In this document: positions 7,479 to 20,301 of the stretch, piece after piece
How the letters are laid out: the number at the start of each line of letters is the position of its first letter
Position numbering within the stretch: position 1 is the first letter of the stretch
Assembly (NCBI RefSeq): GCF_019753765.1
Contig: NZ_JAIJZW010000004.1
Coordinates: 124,001 to 188,000, forward strand
From: Microbacterium marinilacus
GTDB taxonomy: Bacteria; Actinomycetota; Actinomycetes; Actinomycetales; Microbacteriaceae
Direction of reading: 5' to 3'
Length of the DNA: 64,000 bases
Translations under genes and position numbers: made by a program
Notes under the pieces: generated by a model
Seen by the model: only the letters and a program-made list of their open reading frames with translations
Databases searched by the model: none
Told to the model about the DNA's origin: nothing

Positions 7479-10400
7479 ATGACCTACCCCAAGTCGTCGT
7501 TCGGTGCGGCCGCGGATGCCGCGTCGGACGAGAGCGCCGTCGTCCCGAGCCCGCGATTCCCCGACATCGAGCGCGAGATCCTGTCGTTCTGGGAGCGGGA
7601 CGACACCTTCCGCGCGTCGATCGCGCAGCGGGACGGCGCCGACGAGTGGGTCTTCTACGACGGCCCCCCGTTCGCGAACGGCCTGCCCCACTACGGGCAC
7701 CTCCTGACCGGATACGCCAAGGACCTCTTCCCGCGCTTCCAGACCATGCGCGGGAAGCGCGTGGATCGCGTCTTCGGCTGGGACACGCACGGCCTGCCCG
7801 CCGAGCTCGAGGCGATGAAGCAGCTCGGGATCACCGAGAAGAGCGAGATCGAGCAGATGGGCATCGACGCCTTCAACGCGAAGGCGCGCGAGTCGGTGCT
7901 GGCGTACACGCGCGAGTGGGAGGACTACGTCACGCGCCAGGCGCGCTGGGTGGACTTCGAGCGCGGCTACAAGACGCTCGACACCACGTTCATGGAGAGC
8001 GTGCTGTGGGCGTTCAAGCAGCTGCACGACAAGGGCCTCGCGTACGAGGGCTACCGTGTGCTGCCCTACTGCTGGCGCGACCAGACGCCGCTGTCGAACC
8101 ATGAGCTGCGTATGGACGACGACGTCTACAAGATGCGGCAGGACCCGTCGGTGACCGTCACGTTCCCGCTGACCGGAGAGAAGGCGGCGGCGCTCGGGGT
8201 CGAGGGCGTGCGCGCCCTGGCCTGGACCACGACGCCCTGGACGCTGCCGACCAACATGGCGCTCGCGGTCGGGCCGGACATCGTCTACGCGGTGGTGCCC
8301 GAGGGGCCGAAGGGGGCGAAGGAGGGCGCCGAGGGCGCGGAGTTCCTGCTCGCCGAGGACCTCCTGGGCGGCTACGCCAAGGACCTCGGCTATGAGTCGG
8401 CGGCGGAGGCGACGGCGGCCGTCCGCGTGCGCGTGGCGGGCGCCGACCTCGCCGACGTGCGCTTCGAGCGGCTCTTCGACTACTTCGCCGACGTCGAGGC
8501 CTGGGGCACGCAGAACGCATGGCGCGTCCTCGTCGACGACTACGTCACGACGGCCGACGGCACGGGCATCGTCCACCAGGCCCCGGCGTACGGCGAGGAC
8601 GACAAGCGCGTCGGCGACGCCGCCGGCATCCCGACCATCGTGTCCGTGGGCGACGACGGGCGCTTCCTGGACGTCGTCACCGACGTGGCCGGGGAGCTGT
8701 GGATGGACGCGAACACGCCGCTCGTGCGCCTTCTGCGCCAGAACGGCCGTCTGCTGCGTCTGCAGTCGTACGAGCACTCGTACCCGCACTGCTGGCGATG
8801 CCGGAACCCCCTGATCTACAAGGCCGTGTCGAGCTGGTTCGTGCGCGTCACCGAGTTCAAGGACCGTCTGCTCGAGCTGAACGAGCAGATCACCTGGGCG
8901 CCGGAGAACGTCAAGCACGGCCAGTTCGGCAAGTGGCTGGAGGGCGCGCGCGACTGGTCGATCAGTCGAAACCGCTTCTGGGGCTCGCCGATCCCGGTGT
9001 GGAAGTCGGACGACCCGAACCACCCGCGCGTCGACGCGTACGGCTCGCTGGAGGAGCTGGAGCGCGACTTCGGCACGCTGCCGCGCAACGAGCGGGGGGA
9101 GGTCGACCTGCACCGCCCGTACATCGACCAGCTCACCCGCCCGAACCCCGACGACCCCTCCGGCCGCAGCACCATGCGCCGTATCGAGGACGTGTTCGAC
9201 GTCTGGTTCGACTCCGGATCGATGCCGTTCGCGCAGGTGCACTACCCGTTCGAGAACGCCGAGTGGTTCGACTCCCACGCGCCGGCCGACTTCATCGTCG
9301 AGTACATCGGGCAGACGCGCGGATGGTTCTACGTGATGCACGTGCTCTCGACCGCGCTGTTCGACCGCCCGGCGTTCTCGGGCGTCTCGTGCCACGGCAT
9401 CGTGCTCGGCAACGACGGACAGAAGATGTCCAAGTCGCTGCGCAACTACCCGGACGTCTCCGAGGTGTTCGACCGCGACGGCTCGGACGCGATGCGCTGG
9501 TTCCTGATGTCGTCCAGCGTGCTCCGCGGCGGGAACCTGGTCGTCACCGAGGAGGGCATCCGCGCGGGGGTGCGCGAGTTCCTGCTGCCGCTGTGGAACT
9601 CGTGGTACTTCTTCGCCACGTATGCGAACGCCGCCCGCGTCGGTGTCGGCGGCGCCGTCGACGAGGCCGGTCGACCGGGCTACGAGGCGGTCTGGCGCAC
9701 CGACTCCACGGACGTGCTGGACCGCTACATCCTCGCGCTCACCGGGGATCTGGTGCGCGATGTGGCGGACGACCTCGAACGGCTCGACTCGACGACGGCG
9801 TCCGCGCGGCTGCGCGACTTCGCCGAGGTGCTGACGAACTGGTACATCCGCCGCTCGCGCGACCGGTTCTGGACCGGCGTGACGGAGGAGCCGCGGTCGA
9901 GGGAGGCCTTCGACACGCTGTACACCGTGCTCGAGACGCTCACACGGGTGGCCGCGCCGCTGATCCCGCTCGTCTCCGAGCGCGTCTGGCGGGGCCTGAC
10001 GGGTGGGCGCAGCGTGCATCTGACCGACTGGCCGGACGCCTCCGCCTTCCCGGACGCCGCGGACATCCGTGAGGCGATGGACGCCGTGCGCGAGGCGTCC
10101 AGCGTCGCGAACGCGCTGCGCAAGAGGGAGGGGCTGCGCGTGCGCCTGCCGCTGGCGAAGCTCACGGTCGTCACGGCGCGATCCGGCCTCGGCCAGTTCG
10201 AGGACATCCTGCGCGAGGAGCTGAACGTGAAGGCCGTCGAGCTGGCGGCGCTGGGCGACGACACCGCCGCCGAGTACGGCATCTCCCACCGCCTGACGGT
10301 GAACGCCCGCGCGGCGGGGCCCCGCCTCGGCAAGCAGGTGCAGCAGGCGATCCGCGCCGCGAAGGAGGGCGACTGGTCGGAGCAGGACGGCGCCGTCGTC

Positions 10401-10901
10401 GCGGGCGGCCTGGCGCTCGAGCCGGGGGAGTACGAGCTCGTGCTCGAGACCACCGGACGCCCCGAGGGAGAGGCGCTCGCCTTGCTGCCGACGGGCGGCT
10501 TCGTGCTGCTGGACACGCGGACGACGCCCGAGCTCGAGGCCGAGGGCCTGGCACGCGACATCGTGCGCGCCGTGCAGGACACTCGCAAGGCCGCCGGCTT
10601 CGACGTCAGCGACCGCATCAGCCTGCACCTGCTGTTCGACAGCCCGCAGGACGCGGCCGTGTTCCCGGTCGCGGGCGCGACGGTCGACAAGCCGAACACG
10701 GCGATGCTGATGACGGAGACGCTCGCCACGTGGTTCGAGCCGCTCGTGCGGGACACGGACTCGCCGGCGGAGCCGTCCCCGGAGGCCTGGCGGGCCGCGT
10801 ACGGCGTCCTGCCCGAGCACGTCGGCCGGGTCGCGGCCGGCACCTACGCCAACGTCGGCGACTTCCAGGTCGCCGTGAGCCGGAACGGAGCGACCGCGTG
10901 A
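7479..10901 (+). CDS. ileS: Isoleucine--tRNA ligase (long type)
   Basis: Charges tRNA-Ile. At 1140 residues it is the long IleRS form common in Actinobacteria. HIGH appears as HYGH at residues 71-74 ([18 protein letters not shown]) and KMSKS at residues 649-653 ([13 protein letters not shown]). The editing domain lies between them, and the C-terminal 300 residues form the anticodon-binding and extension region. The ATG follows a GGAG site that the T-box leader can mask. Expression is therefore expected to rise when tRNA-Ile is uncharged. The stop codon overlaps the folC GTG start (GTGA). Confidence 0.98.
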   Translation: MTYPKSSFGAAADAASDESAVVPSPRFPDIEREILSFWERDDTFRASIAQRDGADEWVFYDGPPFANGLPHYGHLLTGYAKDLFPRFQTMRGKRVDRVFGWDTHGLPAELEAMKQLGITEKSEIEQMGIDAFNAKARESVLAYTREWEDYVTRQARWVDFERGYKTLDTTFMESVLWAFKQLHDKGLAYEGYRVLPYCWRDQTPLSNHELRMDDDVYKMRQDPSVTVTFPLTGEKAAALGVEGVRALAWTTTPWTLPTNMALAVGPDIVYAVVPEGPKGAKEGAEGAEFLLAEDLLGGYAKDLGYESAAEATAAVRVRVAGADLADVRFERLFDYFADVEAWGTQNAWRVLVDDYVTTADGTGIVHQAPAYGEDDKRVGDAAGIPTIVSVGDDGRFLDVVTDVAGELWMDANTPLVRLLRQNGRLLRLQSYEHSYPHCWRCRNPLIYKAVSSWFVRVTEFKDRLLELNEQITWAPENVKHGQFGKWLEGARDWSISRNRFWGSPIPVWKSDDPNHPRVDAYGSLEELERDFGTLPRNERGEVDLHRPYIDQLTRPNPDDPSGRSTMRRIEDVFDVWFDSGSMPFAQVHYPFENAEWFDSHAPADFIVEYIGQTRGWFYVMHVLSTALFDRPAFSGVSCHGIVLGNDGQKMSKSLRNYPDVSEVFDRDGSDAMRWFLMSSSVLRGGNLVVTEEGIRAGVREFLLPLWNSWYFFATYANAARVGVGGAVDEAGRPGYEAVWRTDSTDVLDRYILALTGDLVRDVADDLERLDSTTASARLRDFAEVLTNWYIRRSRDRFWTGVTEEPRSREAFDTLYTVLETLTRVAAPLIPLVSERVWRGLTGGRSVHLTDWPDASAFPDAADIREAMDAVREASSVANALRKREGLRVRLPLAKLTVVTARSGLGQFEDILREELNVKAVELAALGDDTAAEYGISHRLTVNARAAGPRLGKQVQQAIRAAKEGDWSEQDGAVVAGGLALEPGEYELVLETTGRPEGEALALLPTGGFVLLDTRTTPELEAEGLARDIVRAVQDTRKAAGFDVSDRISLHLLFDSPQDAAVFPVAGATVDKPNTAMLMTETLATWFEPLVRDTDSPAEPSPEAWRAAYGVLPEHVGRVAAGTYANVGDFQVAVSRNGATA

Positions 10902-12307
10902 GCGAGCAGGGACAGACGCCCGACGAGCCCGACGAGGTGATCGTGGAGGGCACGCCGCGCGATCGCGCGCGAGCGGATGCCGTCTACGAGACGCTGCTCG
11001 ACCGCGCGGGCGAGCGATGGGTGCAGCCGCGGAAGGAGCGGACGGCGAGGGTGCTCGAGCTGCTCGACGATCCGCAGCGCACCTACCGCGTGGTGCACGT
11101 GACGGGCACGAACGGCAAGACGTCGACCAGCCGCATCATCGAGAGCCTGGTGCGCGCCCATGGCCTGCGCACGGGGATGTTCACCAGTCCGCACCTCGAG
11201 CGCTTCACGGAGCGGATCCTCATCGACGGGCGGCCGATCGCGGATGCCGCCGTCGCCGACGCATGGGACGAGATCGAGCCGTTCGTCGCGATCGTCGACG
11301 CCGAGCTCGAGGCCGGGGGGGAGGAGCCGCTGACCTTCTTCGAGCTGCTCACGGTGCTCGCCTTCGTCGCCGCCGCCGACGCCCCGATCGACGTTCTGGT
11401 GCTCGAGGTCGGGATGGGCGGCGCGTGGGACTCCACCAACACCGCCGACGGGGACGTCGCCGTGTTCGCGCCGATCGACCTGGACCATGCCGACCGCCTG
11501 GGATCGACGATCGCCGAGATCGCCGAGGTGAAGGCGGGCATCATCAAGGACGGCGCGCGGGTGGTCTCGGCGCGCCAGACGCCCGAGGCCGAGGCGGTGC
11601 TGCGCCGGGTCGCCGGCGAGCGGGGGGCCGAGATCGCGTTCGAGGGCGCGGACTTCGCCCTCGTGGACGACAAGCTCGCCGTCGGCGGCCAGCTCATCAC
11701 GGTGCGGGGGCTCGCGGGCCTGTACGACGAGGAGTACCTGCCGCTCTACGGACGTCACCAGGGGGCGAACGCGGCGCTGGCCATCGCCGCCGTGGAGTCG
11801 CTGATCGGCGCGGCGACGCAGCCGATCGCCCCATCGGTCCTCACGGAGGGCCTGGCCGAGTCGACGTCGCCCGGCCGCCTGCAGCTGCTCGGCGTCGAGC
11901 CGACGGTGATCGTCGACGCGGCCCACAACCCGCACGGGGCCGCGGCGCTGGCCGCCGCCCTGCGGGAGGCCTTCGACTTCGACGAGTGGGGGCTCGTGCT
12001 CGGTGTGCTCGGCGATAAGGACGCGATCGGCATCGTCCGAGAGCTCGGCCCCATCGCCGCGCACGTGTTCGTGACGGCGCCGGAGTCGGAGCGCGCGACC
12101 GACCCCGACGGGCTCGCCGACCTCGTCGAGAGCGCCGGGCTGCGCGTCACGGTGCACCCGCACCTCGCCGACGCGGCGGATGCCGCGCGGGAATGGGCGA
12201 GCGAGTCCAACCGTCGCGCCGTCGCGATCGCCGGTTCCGTGGTCCTCGCCGGCGAGGCGCTGGCGCTGGCGGCGGCGGAGGACTGGAAGTCGGGGTGGGC
12301 GCGGTGA
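10898..12307 (+). CDS. folC: Bifunctional folylpolyglutamate synthase / dihydrofolate synthase
   Basis: Adds glutamate residues to folates and, in most bacteria, also joins glutamate to dihydropteroate. The 469-residue protein has the Mur-ligase P-loop [16 protein letters not shown] near residue 70, the [13 protein letters not shown] signature, the [13 protein letters not shown] motif and the late [13 protein letters not shown] motif. The GTG start at 10898 overlaps the ileS stop by 4 bases. The first 30 residues are acidic and variable, which is common in Actinobacteria. It is followed, again by a GTGA overlap, by a DUF4233 membrane protein, a conserved actinobacterial pairing. Confidence 0.95.
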   Translation: MSEQGQTPDEPDEVIVEGTPRDRARADAVYETLLDRAGERWVQPRKERTARVLELLDDPQRTYRVVHVTGTNGKTSTSRIIESLVRAHGLRTGMFTSPHLERFTERILIDGRPIADAAVADAWDEIEPFVAIVDAELEAGGEEPLTFFELLTVLAFVAAADAPIDVLVLEVGMGGAWDSTNTADGDVAVFAPIDLDHADRLGSTIAEIAEVKAGIIKDGARVVSARQTPEAEAVLRRVAGERGAEIAFEGADFALVDDKLAVGGQLITVRGLAGLYDEEYLPLYGRHQGANAALAIAAVESLIGAATQPIAPSVLTEGLAESTSPGRLQLLGVEPTVIVDAAHNPHGAAALAAALREAFDFDEWGLVLGVLGDKDAIGIVRELGPIAAHVFVTAPESERATDPDGLADLVESAGLRVTVHPHLADAADAAREWASESNRRAVAIAGSVVLAGEALALAAAEDWKSGWAR

Positions 12308-12708
12308 CCTCCGCGCAGCCCGCCCCGCGGCCCGCGCGCTACCGCAGTCTGCCCGAGAAGCTCGGCCAGGTGGTCCTGGGCTTCGAGGCGATCATCGTGT
12401 TCCTCGCCGGCCTCGCGATCTTCGGACTGCGCGCCTTGCCGGATCCCTTGCCGGACTGGTGGGGCATCGTCGCGGGTGCGGTCGTGGCGACGGTCATGCT
12501 GCTCACCACCGGGCTGCTGCGCTACCGCTGGGGCTTCGGCCTGGGCTGGGCGCTGCAGGTCGTGGTCGCGCTGGGCGCGATCGCCGTGCCGGCGATCCTG
12601 CTGGTGGCGCTCGTGTTCGGCGGCATGTGGGCGTATGCGACGATCGGAGGAGCACGGATCGAGCAGCGGACCGCGTCTCAGCGGGCCGACAACGAGCGTT
12701 CGAGCTGA
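12304..12708 (+). CDS. DUF4233 membrane protein
   Basis: A 134-residue protein with four predicted membrane segments: VVLGFEAIIVFLAGLAIFGL, WGIVAGAVVATVMLLTTGLL, FGLGWALQVVVALGAIAVP and ILLVALVFGGMWAYATIGG. The N-terminus is short and basic and the C-terminus polar. This is the DUF4233 family, found almost only beside folC in Actinobacteria. The role is unknown. The GTG start overlaps the folC stop by 4 bases, so it is translationally coupled. ndk follows after 67 bases. Confidence 0.85.
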   Translation: MTSAQPAPRPARYRSLPEKLGQVVLGFEAIIVFLAGLAIFGLRALPDPLPDWWGIVAGAVVATVMLLTTGLLRYRWGFGLGWALQVVVALGAIAVPAILLVALVFGGMWAYATIGGARIEQRTASQRADNERSS

Positions 12709-12775
12709 CCGCGGGCCCGTCGGACCTCGACGGCGACCGAGAAGTTCTATTGAGAAGTTGGGGTGCAAGCAGCAC

Positions 12776-13189
12776 ATGGCCACCGAAGAGACCCTCGTCC
12801 TCGTCAAGCCGGACGGCGTCGCCCGCGGCCTGACCGGCGCGATCCTCGCACGCATCGAGGCGAAGGGATACTCCCTCGTCGACATCCGGCTGATCGAGCC
12901 GAGCCGCGACCTGCTGGCGGAGCACTACGCCGAGCACGAGGGCAAGCCGTTCTACGAGCCGCTGCTCGAGTTCATGATGTCGGGACCGGTCGTCGCGATC
13001 CGCGTCGCGGGCAACCGCGTGATCGAGGGCTTCCGCTCGCTGGCGGGCACGACCGACCCCACGACGGCGGCGCCGGGCACCATCCGCGGCGACTTCGGCC
13101 GCGACTGGGGCGTCGCCGTGCAGCAGAACCTCGTGCACGGCTCGGACAGCCCCGAGTCGGCGCAGCGCGAGCTCGGCATCTGGTTCTGA
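12776..13189 (+). CDS. ndk: Nucleoside-diphosphate kinase
   Basis: Transfers the gamma-phosphate from ATP to nucleoside diphosphates through a phosphohistidine. The 137-residue sequence is a complete, ordinary NDK: ETLVLVKPDGVARGLTGAIL at the N-terminus, the RSLAGTTDPTTAAPGTIRGD loop, and the active-site motif NLVHGSDSPESAQRE with the catalytic histidine near residue 121. No strong ribosome binding site is visible before the ATG at 12776; a purine-rich GGGG lies 14 bases upstream. Confidence 0.97.
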   Translation: MATEETLVLVKPDGVARGLTGAILARIEAKGYSLVDIRLIEPSRDLLAEHYAEHEGKPFYEPLLEFMMSGPVVAIRVAGNRVIEGFRSLAGTTDPTTAAPGTIRGDFGRDWGVAVQQNLVHGSDSPESAQRELGIWF

Positions 13190-13207
13190 CGCCGGACCGC
13201 CTCCCTC

Positions 13208-13279
13208 GGCCCGGTCGTCGCAGGACCGGGCCCACGGGACCCAATGCCCCGGATGCCCGGCTCTGCCGGCGTCCGGGGC
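13208..13279. terminator. Two hairpins between convergent ndk and VKOR genes
   Basis: The first hairpin is GGCCCGGTC (13208-13216) pairing with GACCGGGCC (13224-13232). The second runs 13246-13279, a 12-pair GCCCCGGATGCC/GGCGTCCGGGGC stem with one G-U pair and an inner CGG/CCG extension. Neither has a T-tract, as is common in very GC-rich genomes. They lie between two converging genes and probably serve both directions. Confidence 0.65.
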
Positions 13280-13289
13280 GCGTCCGTTC

Positions 13290-13886
13290 TCAGAACAGCG
13301 AGCCCAGCACGTCCAGCCGCAGCTGGGCGAGCACCGCCACCACGGCGTAGCTCGCGACGGCCAGCAGGGGCAGCCAGCCCATGAGCTTGCCGGCGCCGCG
13401 CCGCACCCCGGCAGGGGCCGGCAGAGCGCCCGTTCGCAGCGTGTGCAGCAGCACCGCGTAGAACGACGGGATCGTCACGACCCAGGTGACCATGCACCAG
13501 GGGCAGAGGGTGCCGAGAACGAAGATGCTCTGGCTGATGAGCCACACGACGAATCCGAACGCGAACGTCATGCCGGCGAGGAACAGCAGCCAGAACCAGC
13601 GCGAGAACCGTGCTCCCGCGAGGATCGCCATGCCGACGACGATCGGCGCGACCCACCCTGTGAGCCCGAGGACGGGGTTCGGGAAGCCGAACACCGAGCC
13701 CTGCGGCGACGTCAGGTTCAGCCCGCACTGCACGAGCGGGCTGAAGTCGCAGCTGGCCGTCGAGCCGGGGTTCATCAGCAGGTGGAAGCGCTCGGTGGTG
13801 AGGGAGAACGCCGCCCACCAGCCGATCGCACCGGCGATGACGAGCCAGACGGCGAGCGCTACGGGACGGTTGCGTGATTCGGTCAC
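13290..13886 (-). CDS. Vitamin K epoxide reductase (VKOR) family membrane protein
   Basis: A 198-residue integral membrane protein that re-oxidises the disulfide-forming system of the cell envelope using quinones. It has the loop cysteine pair C46 and C54 (CDFSPLVQCG) and the active-site CPWC at residues 128-131 (VLGTLCPWCMVTW). Five hydrophobic segments surround these, as in bacterial VKOR. The start is GTG (MTESRNRPVALAVWLVIAGA). A GACAAT box (13898-13893) sits 6 bases before it, and an ATG inside that spacer hits a stop after three codons. The gene is probably leaderless and divergent from rne. Confidence 0.93.
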   Translation of the reverse strand: MTESRNRPVALAVWLVIAGAIGWWAAFSLTTERFHLLMNPGSTASCDFSPLVQCGLNLTSPQGSVFGFPNPVLGLTGWVAPIVVGMAILAGARFSRWFWLLFLAGMTFAFGFVVWLISQSIFVLGTLCPWCMVTWVVTIPSFYAVLLHTLRTGALPAPAGVRRGAGKLMGWLPLLAVASYAVVAVLAQLRLDVLGSLF

Positions 13887-13966
13887 GGGACCATTGTCCC
13901 TCTGCCGGAGCGGAGCGCCGACCGGGCGCGCGTGCGTGCCGCGTGCGCGAGACGCGCGGGTGATGC

Positions 13967-14162
13967 GATAATGGCACGTGACGCATCCCGCGGCCGCGCC
14001 GCGACCCGCGTCGATTGAAGACTTCGGGGCAAAGGATGCCCCGCGCGACCAGAGCCATGAGCCTGTCGCAGGCCGAGTGAGAGTTCGCGGGCCCGCCGAT
14101 GCGGGACCGCACGAGATTTCCGGGCGACGCGCGGATGTCCGCCCGCAGGGAGCACGCCAGCG
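13967..14162 (+). promoter_or_regulatory. rne promoter and long 5' leader
   Basis: A GATAAT box (13967-13972) points to transcription starting near 13979, which leaves about 184 untranslated bases before rne. The leader contains a small stem GGGGCA/TGCCCC (14026-14031 with 14037-14042). Long rne leaders mediate autoregulation in several bacteria; that this one does is only an inference. A GTG-started frame (13978-14235) crosses the leader and runs into rne, but it does not look like protein. Confidence 0.45.
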
Positions 14163-16643
14163 ATGGCCGAACAGAACAACGAGCACAACGACCGCACCCT
14201 CTCGGAGGACGGGACGGACGCGACCGACGAGCTGACGACGGACTCCGCCGAGCAGGAGGCGACGCCCGACGAGCAGCCGGCGACCGGCGAGCCCGCCGCG
14301 CAGGCGCCTGTCGAGGACGCGGCAGCCGACGAGGCCGAGACGGTGACGTCCGGCGACACGGCCGCGGCGGATGCCGGAGCCGAGGACGACACGGAGTCGG
14401 AGGAGGCCGCCTCGCAGGCGGACGCCCCCGCCGCGGACGAGCCGCAGGGCGTCACGGACGCTTCGGCGCCGGACGACGTCGCCTCGGACGAGGCGCCGCA
14501 GGAGGAGACGGAGCCGGCTCGCCCGACGGCCGTCAGCCTGGGCCTGCTGCCGGAGGAGTTCGTCTCGCAGGTGTCGACGGCGCTGCACTTCTACGCGCCG
14601 GACCTGCCGCCGCTGCCCGCTCTGCCGGTCGACGACGAGCCCGAGGGGGGCCGCTCGTCCCGCCGACGTCGCCGCCGCGGCGGCGCAGCAGACGTCGCCG
14701 ACGAGAAGCCGCAGTCGAACGCGGAGGAGGGCGGCGGCCGCCGTCGCCAGCGCGTCGTCGAGGTCGTCACCGAGCCGCAGCGCATCAAGGGCTCGACGCG
14801 CCTCGAGGCGAAGAAGCAGCGCCGCCGCGACGGTCGAGAGGCCGGCCGGCGCCGCCCGGTGGTCACGGAGGCCGAGTTCCTCGCGCGTCGTGAGGCCGTC
14901 GACCGCGAGATGATCGTCCGGTCCAAGAACAACCGCGTGCAGATCGCGGTGCTCGAGGACAAGGTGCTCGTCGAGCACTACGTGGCGCGCAGCCAGGACG
15001 CCTCCCTGATCGGGAACGTCTATCTCGGCCGTGTCCAGAACGTGCTGCCGAGCATGGAGGCCGCGTTCGTCGACATCGGTCGCGGCCGCAACGCCGTGCT
15101 GTACTCCGGTGAGGTCGACTGGGACTCGGTCGAGACCGGCAACCAGCCGCGCCGCATCGAGCTGGCGCTGAAGCCGGGCGACAAGGTCCTCGTGCAGGTC
15201 ACCAAGGACCCGGTGGGGCACAAGGGCGCGCGGCTCACCAGCCAGATCTCGCTGCCCGGCCGCTACCTCGTGTACGTGCCCGGCGGCGCGATGAACGGCA
15301 TCTCCCGCAAGCTCCCCGACACCGAGCGCTCGCGCCTGAAGAAGATCCTCAAGGAGGTCCTTCCCGAGTCGTCGGGGGTGATCGTCCGCACGGCCGCCGA
15401 GGGCGCCACCGAGGAGCAGCTGACCCGCGACGTGAACCGCCTCACCTCGCAGTGGGCGCACATCCTGTCGCAGGTCGAGAAGGGCAACGCCCCGGTCCTG
15501 CTGCACAGCGAGCCCGACCTCCTCGTGAAGATCGTCCGCGACGTCTTCAACGAGGACTTCACGAAGATGCTCATCCAGGGCGAGGACGCGCAGCGCACCA
15601 TCACGGGCTACCTCGAGGGCGTGGCGCCCGATCTGCTCGACCGCATCGAGAGCTACGAGGGAGAGCAGGACCCCTTCGACGCGTTCCGCATCACGGAGCA
15701 GATCGAGAAGGCGCTGGACCGCAAGGTGTGGCTGCCGTCGGGCGGCTCGCTGGTCATCGACCGCACCGAGGCGATGACGGTGGTCGACGTGAACACCGGC
15801 AAGTTCGTCGGCTCCGGCGGCAACCTCGAGGAGACGGTCACCAAGAACAACCTTGAGGCCGCGGAGGAGATCGTCCGTCAGCTGCGGCTGCGTGACATCG
15901 GCGGCATCATCGTGGTCGACTTCATCGACATGGTGCTCGAGTCGAACCGCGACCTCGTGCTGCGGCGCCTCGTCGAATGCCTGAGCCGCGATCGCACCAA
16001 GCACCAGGTCGCCGAGGTCACCTCCCTGGGTCTCGTCCAGATGACGCGCAAGAAGCTCGGCCTCGGCCTGCTCGAGACCTTCAGCGAGCCCTGCGAGGTC
16101 TGCGCCGGTCGGGGTGTCATCGTGCACCACGACCCGGTCGCGAAGCACCGCCCGAGCGGCGGGGGCGGCAGCGGCTCCGGATCGGGACGGCGCTCTCGCG
16201 GCAACGGCGGCGGCTCGTCGAACGGCCGCGCCGAGCAGAGCGGACAGGCGTCGGCGCAGGCGGCGGCCGGTTCAACGGGCACGCACGTCATCACCGAGGG
16301 CGTGAAGTCGGCCCTCGCGCAGATCGCCGCCTCCACCCTGTCGCATCCGCAGGACAGGCCCGAGGGTCAGCCGGAGCTCCAGATCGAGCTGCCCGAGGGG
16401 CCGCGCCCGCCGGCGTCCGACGGCGGCTCGGCGCCGGAGCGCTCGAAGAAGCCGCGCAAGAAGCGATCGCCCGAAGCGCAGGCGCCGAAGACCGAGACCG
16501 AGCAGCTGCTCGACTCCGTGCTCAACGCGCTCCCCGAGCCCAAGGCCCCCGGCCAGGGGCGCGGGCGCAGCCGTCGCGTGACGACCGCCGCCCTGACGGG
16601 CACCGCGGTGTCGGTGACGCCGACGTCGTCGTCCGAGGACTGA
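14163..16643 (+). CDS. rne: Ribonuclease E/G
   Basis: Endoribonuclease for rRNA processing and mRNA turnover. The 826-residue protein has an acidic, low-complexity N-terminal extension of about 150 residues and an Arg-rich stretch. These are followed by the S1 domain (SLIGNVYLGRVQNVLPSMEA). The catalytic core carries DVNTGKFVGSGGNLEETV (metal-binding Asp near residue 542) and GIIVVDFIDMVLESNRD near residue 584. The zinc-link CEVCAGRG follows at about residue 644. The C-terminal 180 residues are Gly/Ser/Pro-rich and disordered. Flexible regions on both sides of the core are typical of actinobacterial RNase E. The ATG at 14163 has a GGGAG 10-13 bases upstream. Confidence 0.95.
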   Translation: MAEQNNEHNDRTLSEDGTDATDELTTDSAEQEATPDEQPATGEPAAQAPVEDAAADEAETVTSGDTAAADAGAEDDTESEEAASQADAPAADEPQGVTDASAPDDVASDEAPQEETEPARPTAVSLGLLPEEFVSQVSTALHFYAPDLPPLPALPVDDEPEGGRSSRRRRRRGGAADVADEKPQSNAEEGGGRRRQRVVEVVTEPQRIKGSTRLEAKKQRRRDGREAGRRRPVVTEAEFLARREAVDREMIVRSKNNRVQIAVLEDKVLVEHYVARSQDASLIGNVYLGRVQNVLPSMEAAFVDIGRGRNAVLYSGEVDWDSVETGNQPRRIELALKPGDKVLVQVTKDPVGHKGARLTSQISLPGRYLVYVPGGAMNGISRKLPDTERSRLKKILKEVLPESSGVIVRTAAEGATEEQLTRDVNRLTSQWAHILSQVEKGNAPVLLHSEPDLLVKIVRDVFNEDFTKMLIQGEDAQRTITGYLEGVAPDLLDRIESYEGEQDPFDAFRITEQIEKALDRKVWLPSGGSLVIDRTEAMTVVDVNTGKFVGSGGNLEETVTKNNLEAAEEIVRQLRLRDIGGIIVVDFIDMVLESNRDLVLRRLVECLSRDRTKHQVAEVTSLGLVQMTRKKLGLGLLETFSEPCEVCAGRGVIVHHDPVAKHRPSGGGGSGSGSGRRSRGNGGGSSNGRAEQSGQASAQAAAGSTGTHVITEGVKSALAQIAASTLSHPQDRPEGQPELQIELPEGPRPPASDGGSAPERSKKPRKKRSPEAQAPKTETEQLLDSVLNALPEPKAPGQGRGRSRRVTTAALTGTAVSVTPTSSSED

Positions 16644-16654
16644 GACGCCGGTCC

Positions 16655-16686
16655 AGGCCGTCGCGGGCTCGTCCCGCGGCGGCCTC
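16655..16686. terminator. Hairpin between convergent rne and DUF4031 genes
   Basis: AGGCCGTCGCGGG (16655-16667) pairs with CCCGCGGCGGCCT across a CTCGT loop, with one mismatch. It lies 12 bases after the rne stop and 8 bases before the end of the opposing gene, so it may act in both directions. No T-tract. Confidence 0.6.
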
Positions 16687-16693
16687 CGTCGTC

Positions 16694-16963
16694 TCAGCCG
16701 CGGCGTTCGCGCGCGGTGATCCTCAGACCCGAGGCGATCAGCGCGCGCACGAGCTGCTTGCCCGTCACGTGCCGGGCGCCCGCCTCGACGAGCCGGGGGA
16801 CCAGGTGCTCGGGCACGTCGTAGTGATCGCGGTCGAAGGCGCGCGGCGGCACGTCGTGGGCGGCCGCGAACGCGTGCAGCTCGTCGAGGTCGTGGTCGCT
16901 GACGAGGTGCGCCCACAGCCGGCCGTGCGCGGGCCACACAGGATCGTCAACGAGAATCGCCAC
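16694..16963 (-). CDS. DUF4031 domain protein
   Basis: An 89-residue protein matching DUF4031: MAILVDDPVWPAHGRLWAHL at the start, then SDHDLDELHAFAAAHDVPPR and FDRDHYDVPEHLVPRLVEAG. The conserved histidines and aspartates (H13, H19, H24, H31) suggest metal or nucleic-acid chemistry, but the family has no known function. The GTG start lies 6 bases after a TAGGAT box (16975-16970) without a Shine-Dalgarno, so a leaderless message is likely. Confidence 0.85.
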   Translation of the reverse strand: MAILVDDPVWPAHGRLWAHLVSDHDLDELHAFAAAHDVPPRAFDRDHYDVPEHLVPRLVEAGARHVTGKQLVRALIASGLRITARERRG

Positions 16964-17030
16964 CGACCGATCCTACGAGAGCACCGCGGTGCGCGGCGCG
17001 GCCGTCGCGCGACGCGCCGTCCCGGCGCTT

Positions 17031-17060
17031 TTGCCGGAACCCGCCCCGATCGGGTAGAGT
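17031..17060 (+). promoter_or_regulatory. Promoter of rplU-rpmA
   Basis: TTGCCG (17031-17036), an 18-base spacer and TAGAGT (17055-17060) match the sigma-70 consensus well. Transcription would begin near 17067, leaving a leader of about 143 bases before rplU. I could not identify a known leader family in it. Confidence 0.6.
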
Positions 17061-17209
17061 AGTCCTTTGGTGCGTCCCCTGTGTCGCGCGCTGGCGATGG
17101 CGGCGCGACGAAAGTCTTGCAGACGCCCCTCGCGGCCAGCGAGAGCAAGCGAAGTCTTTCCCGTGAGATTCGGAAGCCCGTGGCTTCCCCAATGAAAAAC
17201 AGGTGTGAA

Positions 17210-20285
<3,076 letters not shown>

Positions 20286-20301
20286 GCAAGGAGACCGCGA
20301 G

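Noticed and set aside
7344-10820. 1158-codon open frame on the minus strand
   Set aside because: It is the antisense of ileS. Its residues are Arg/Gly/His/Val-rich as expected from high-GC codon bias, with no domain.
13978-14235. 85-codon frame in the rne leader, behind a GATAAT box
   Set aside because: Overlaps the rne start in another frame and has proline/arginine/threonine-rich composition. More likely untranslated leader.
17081-17209. 43-codon N-terminal extension of L21
   Set aside because: L21 proteins begin at the VYAVVRAGG strand, so GTG 17210 is the start and the extension is leader.
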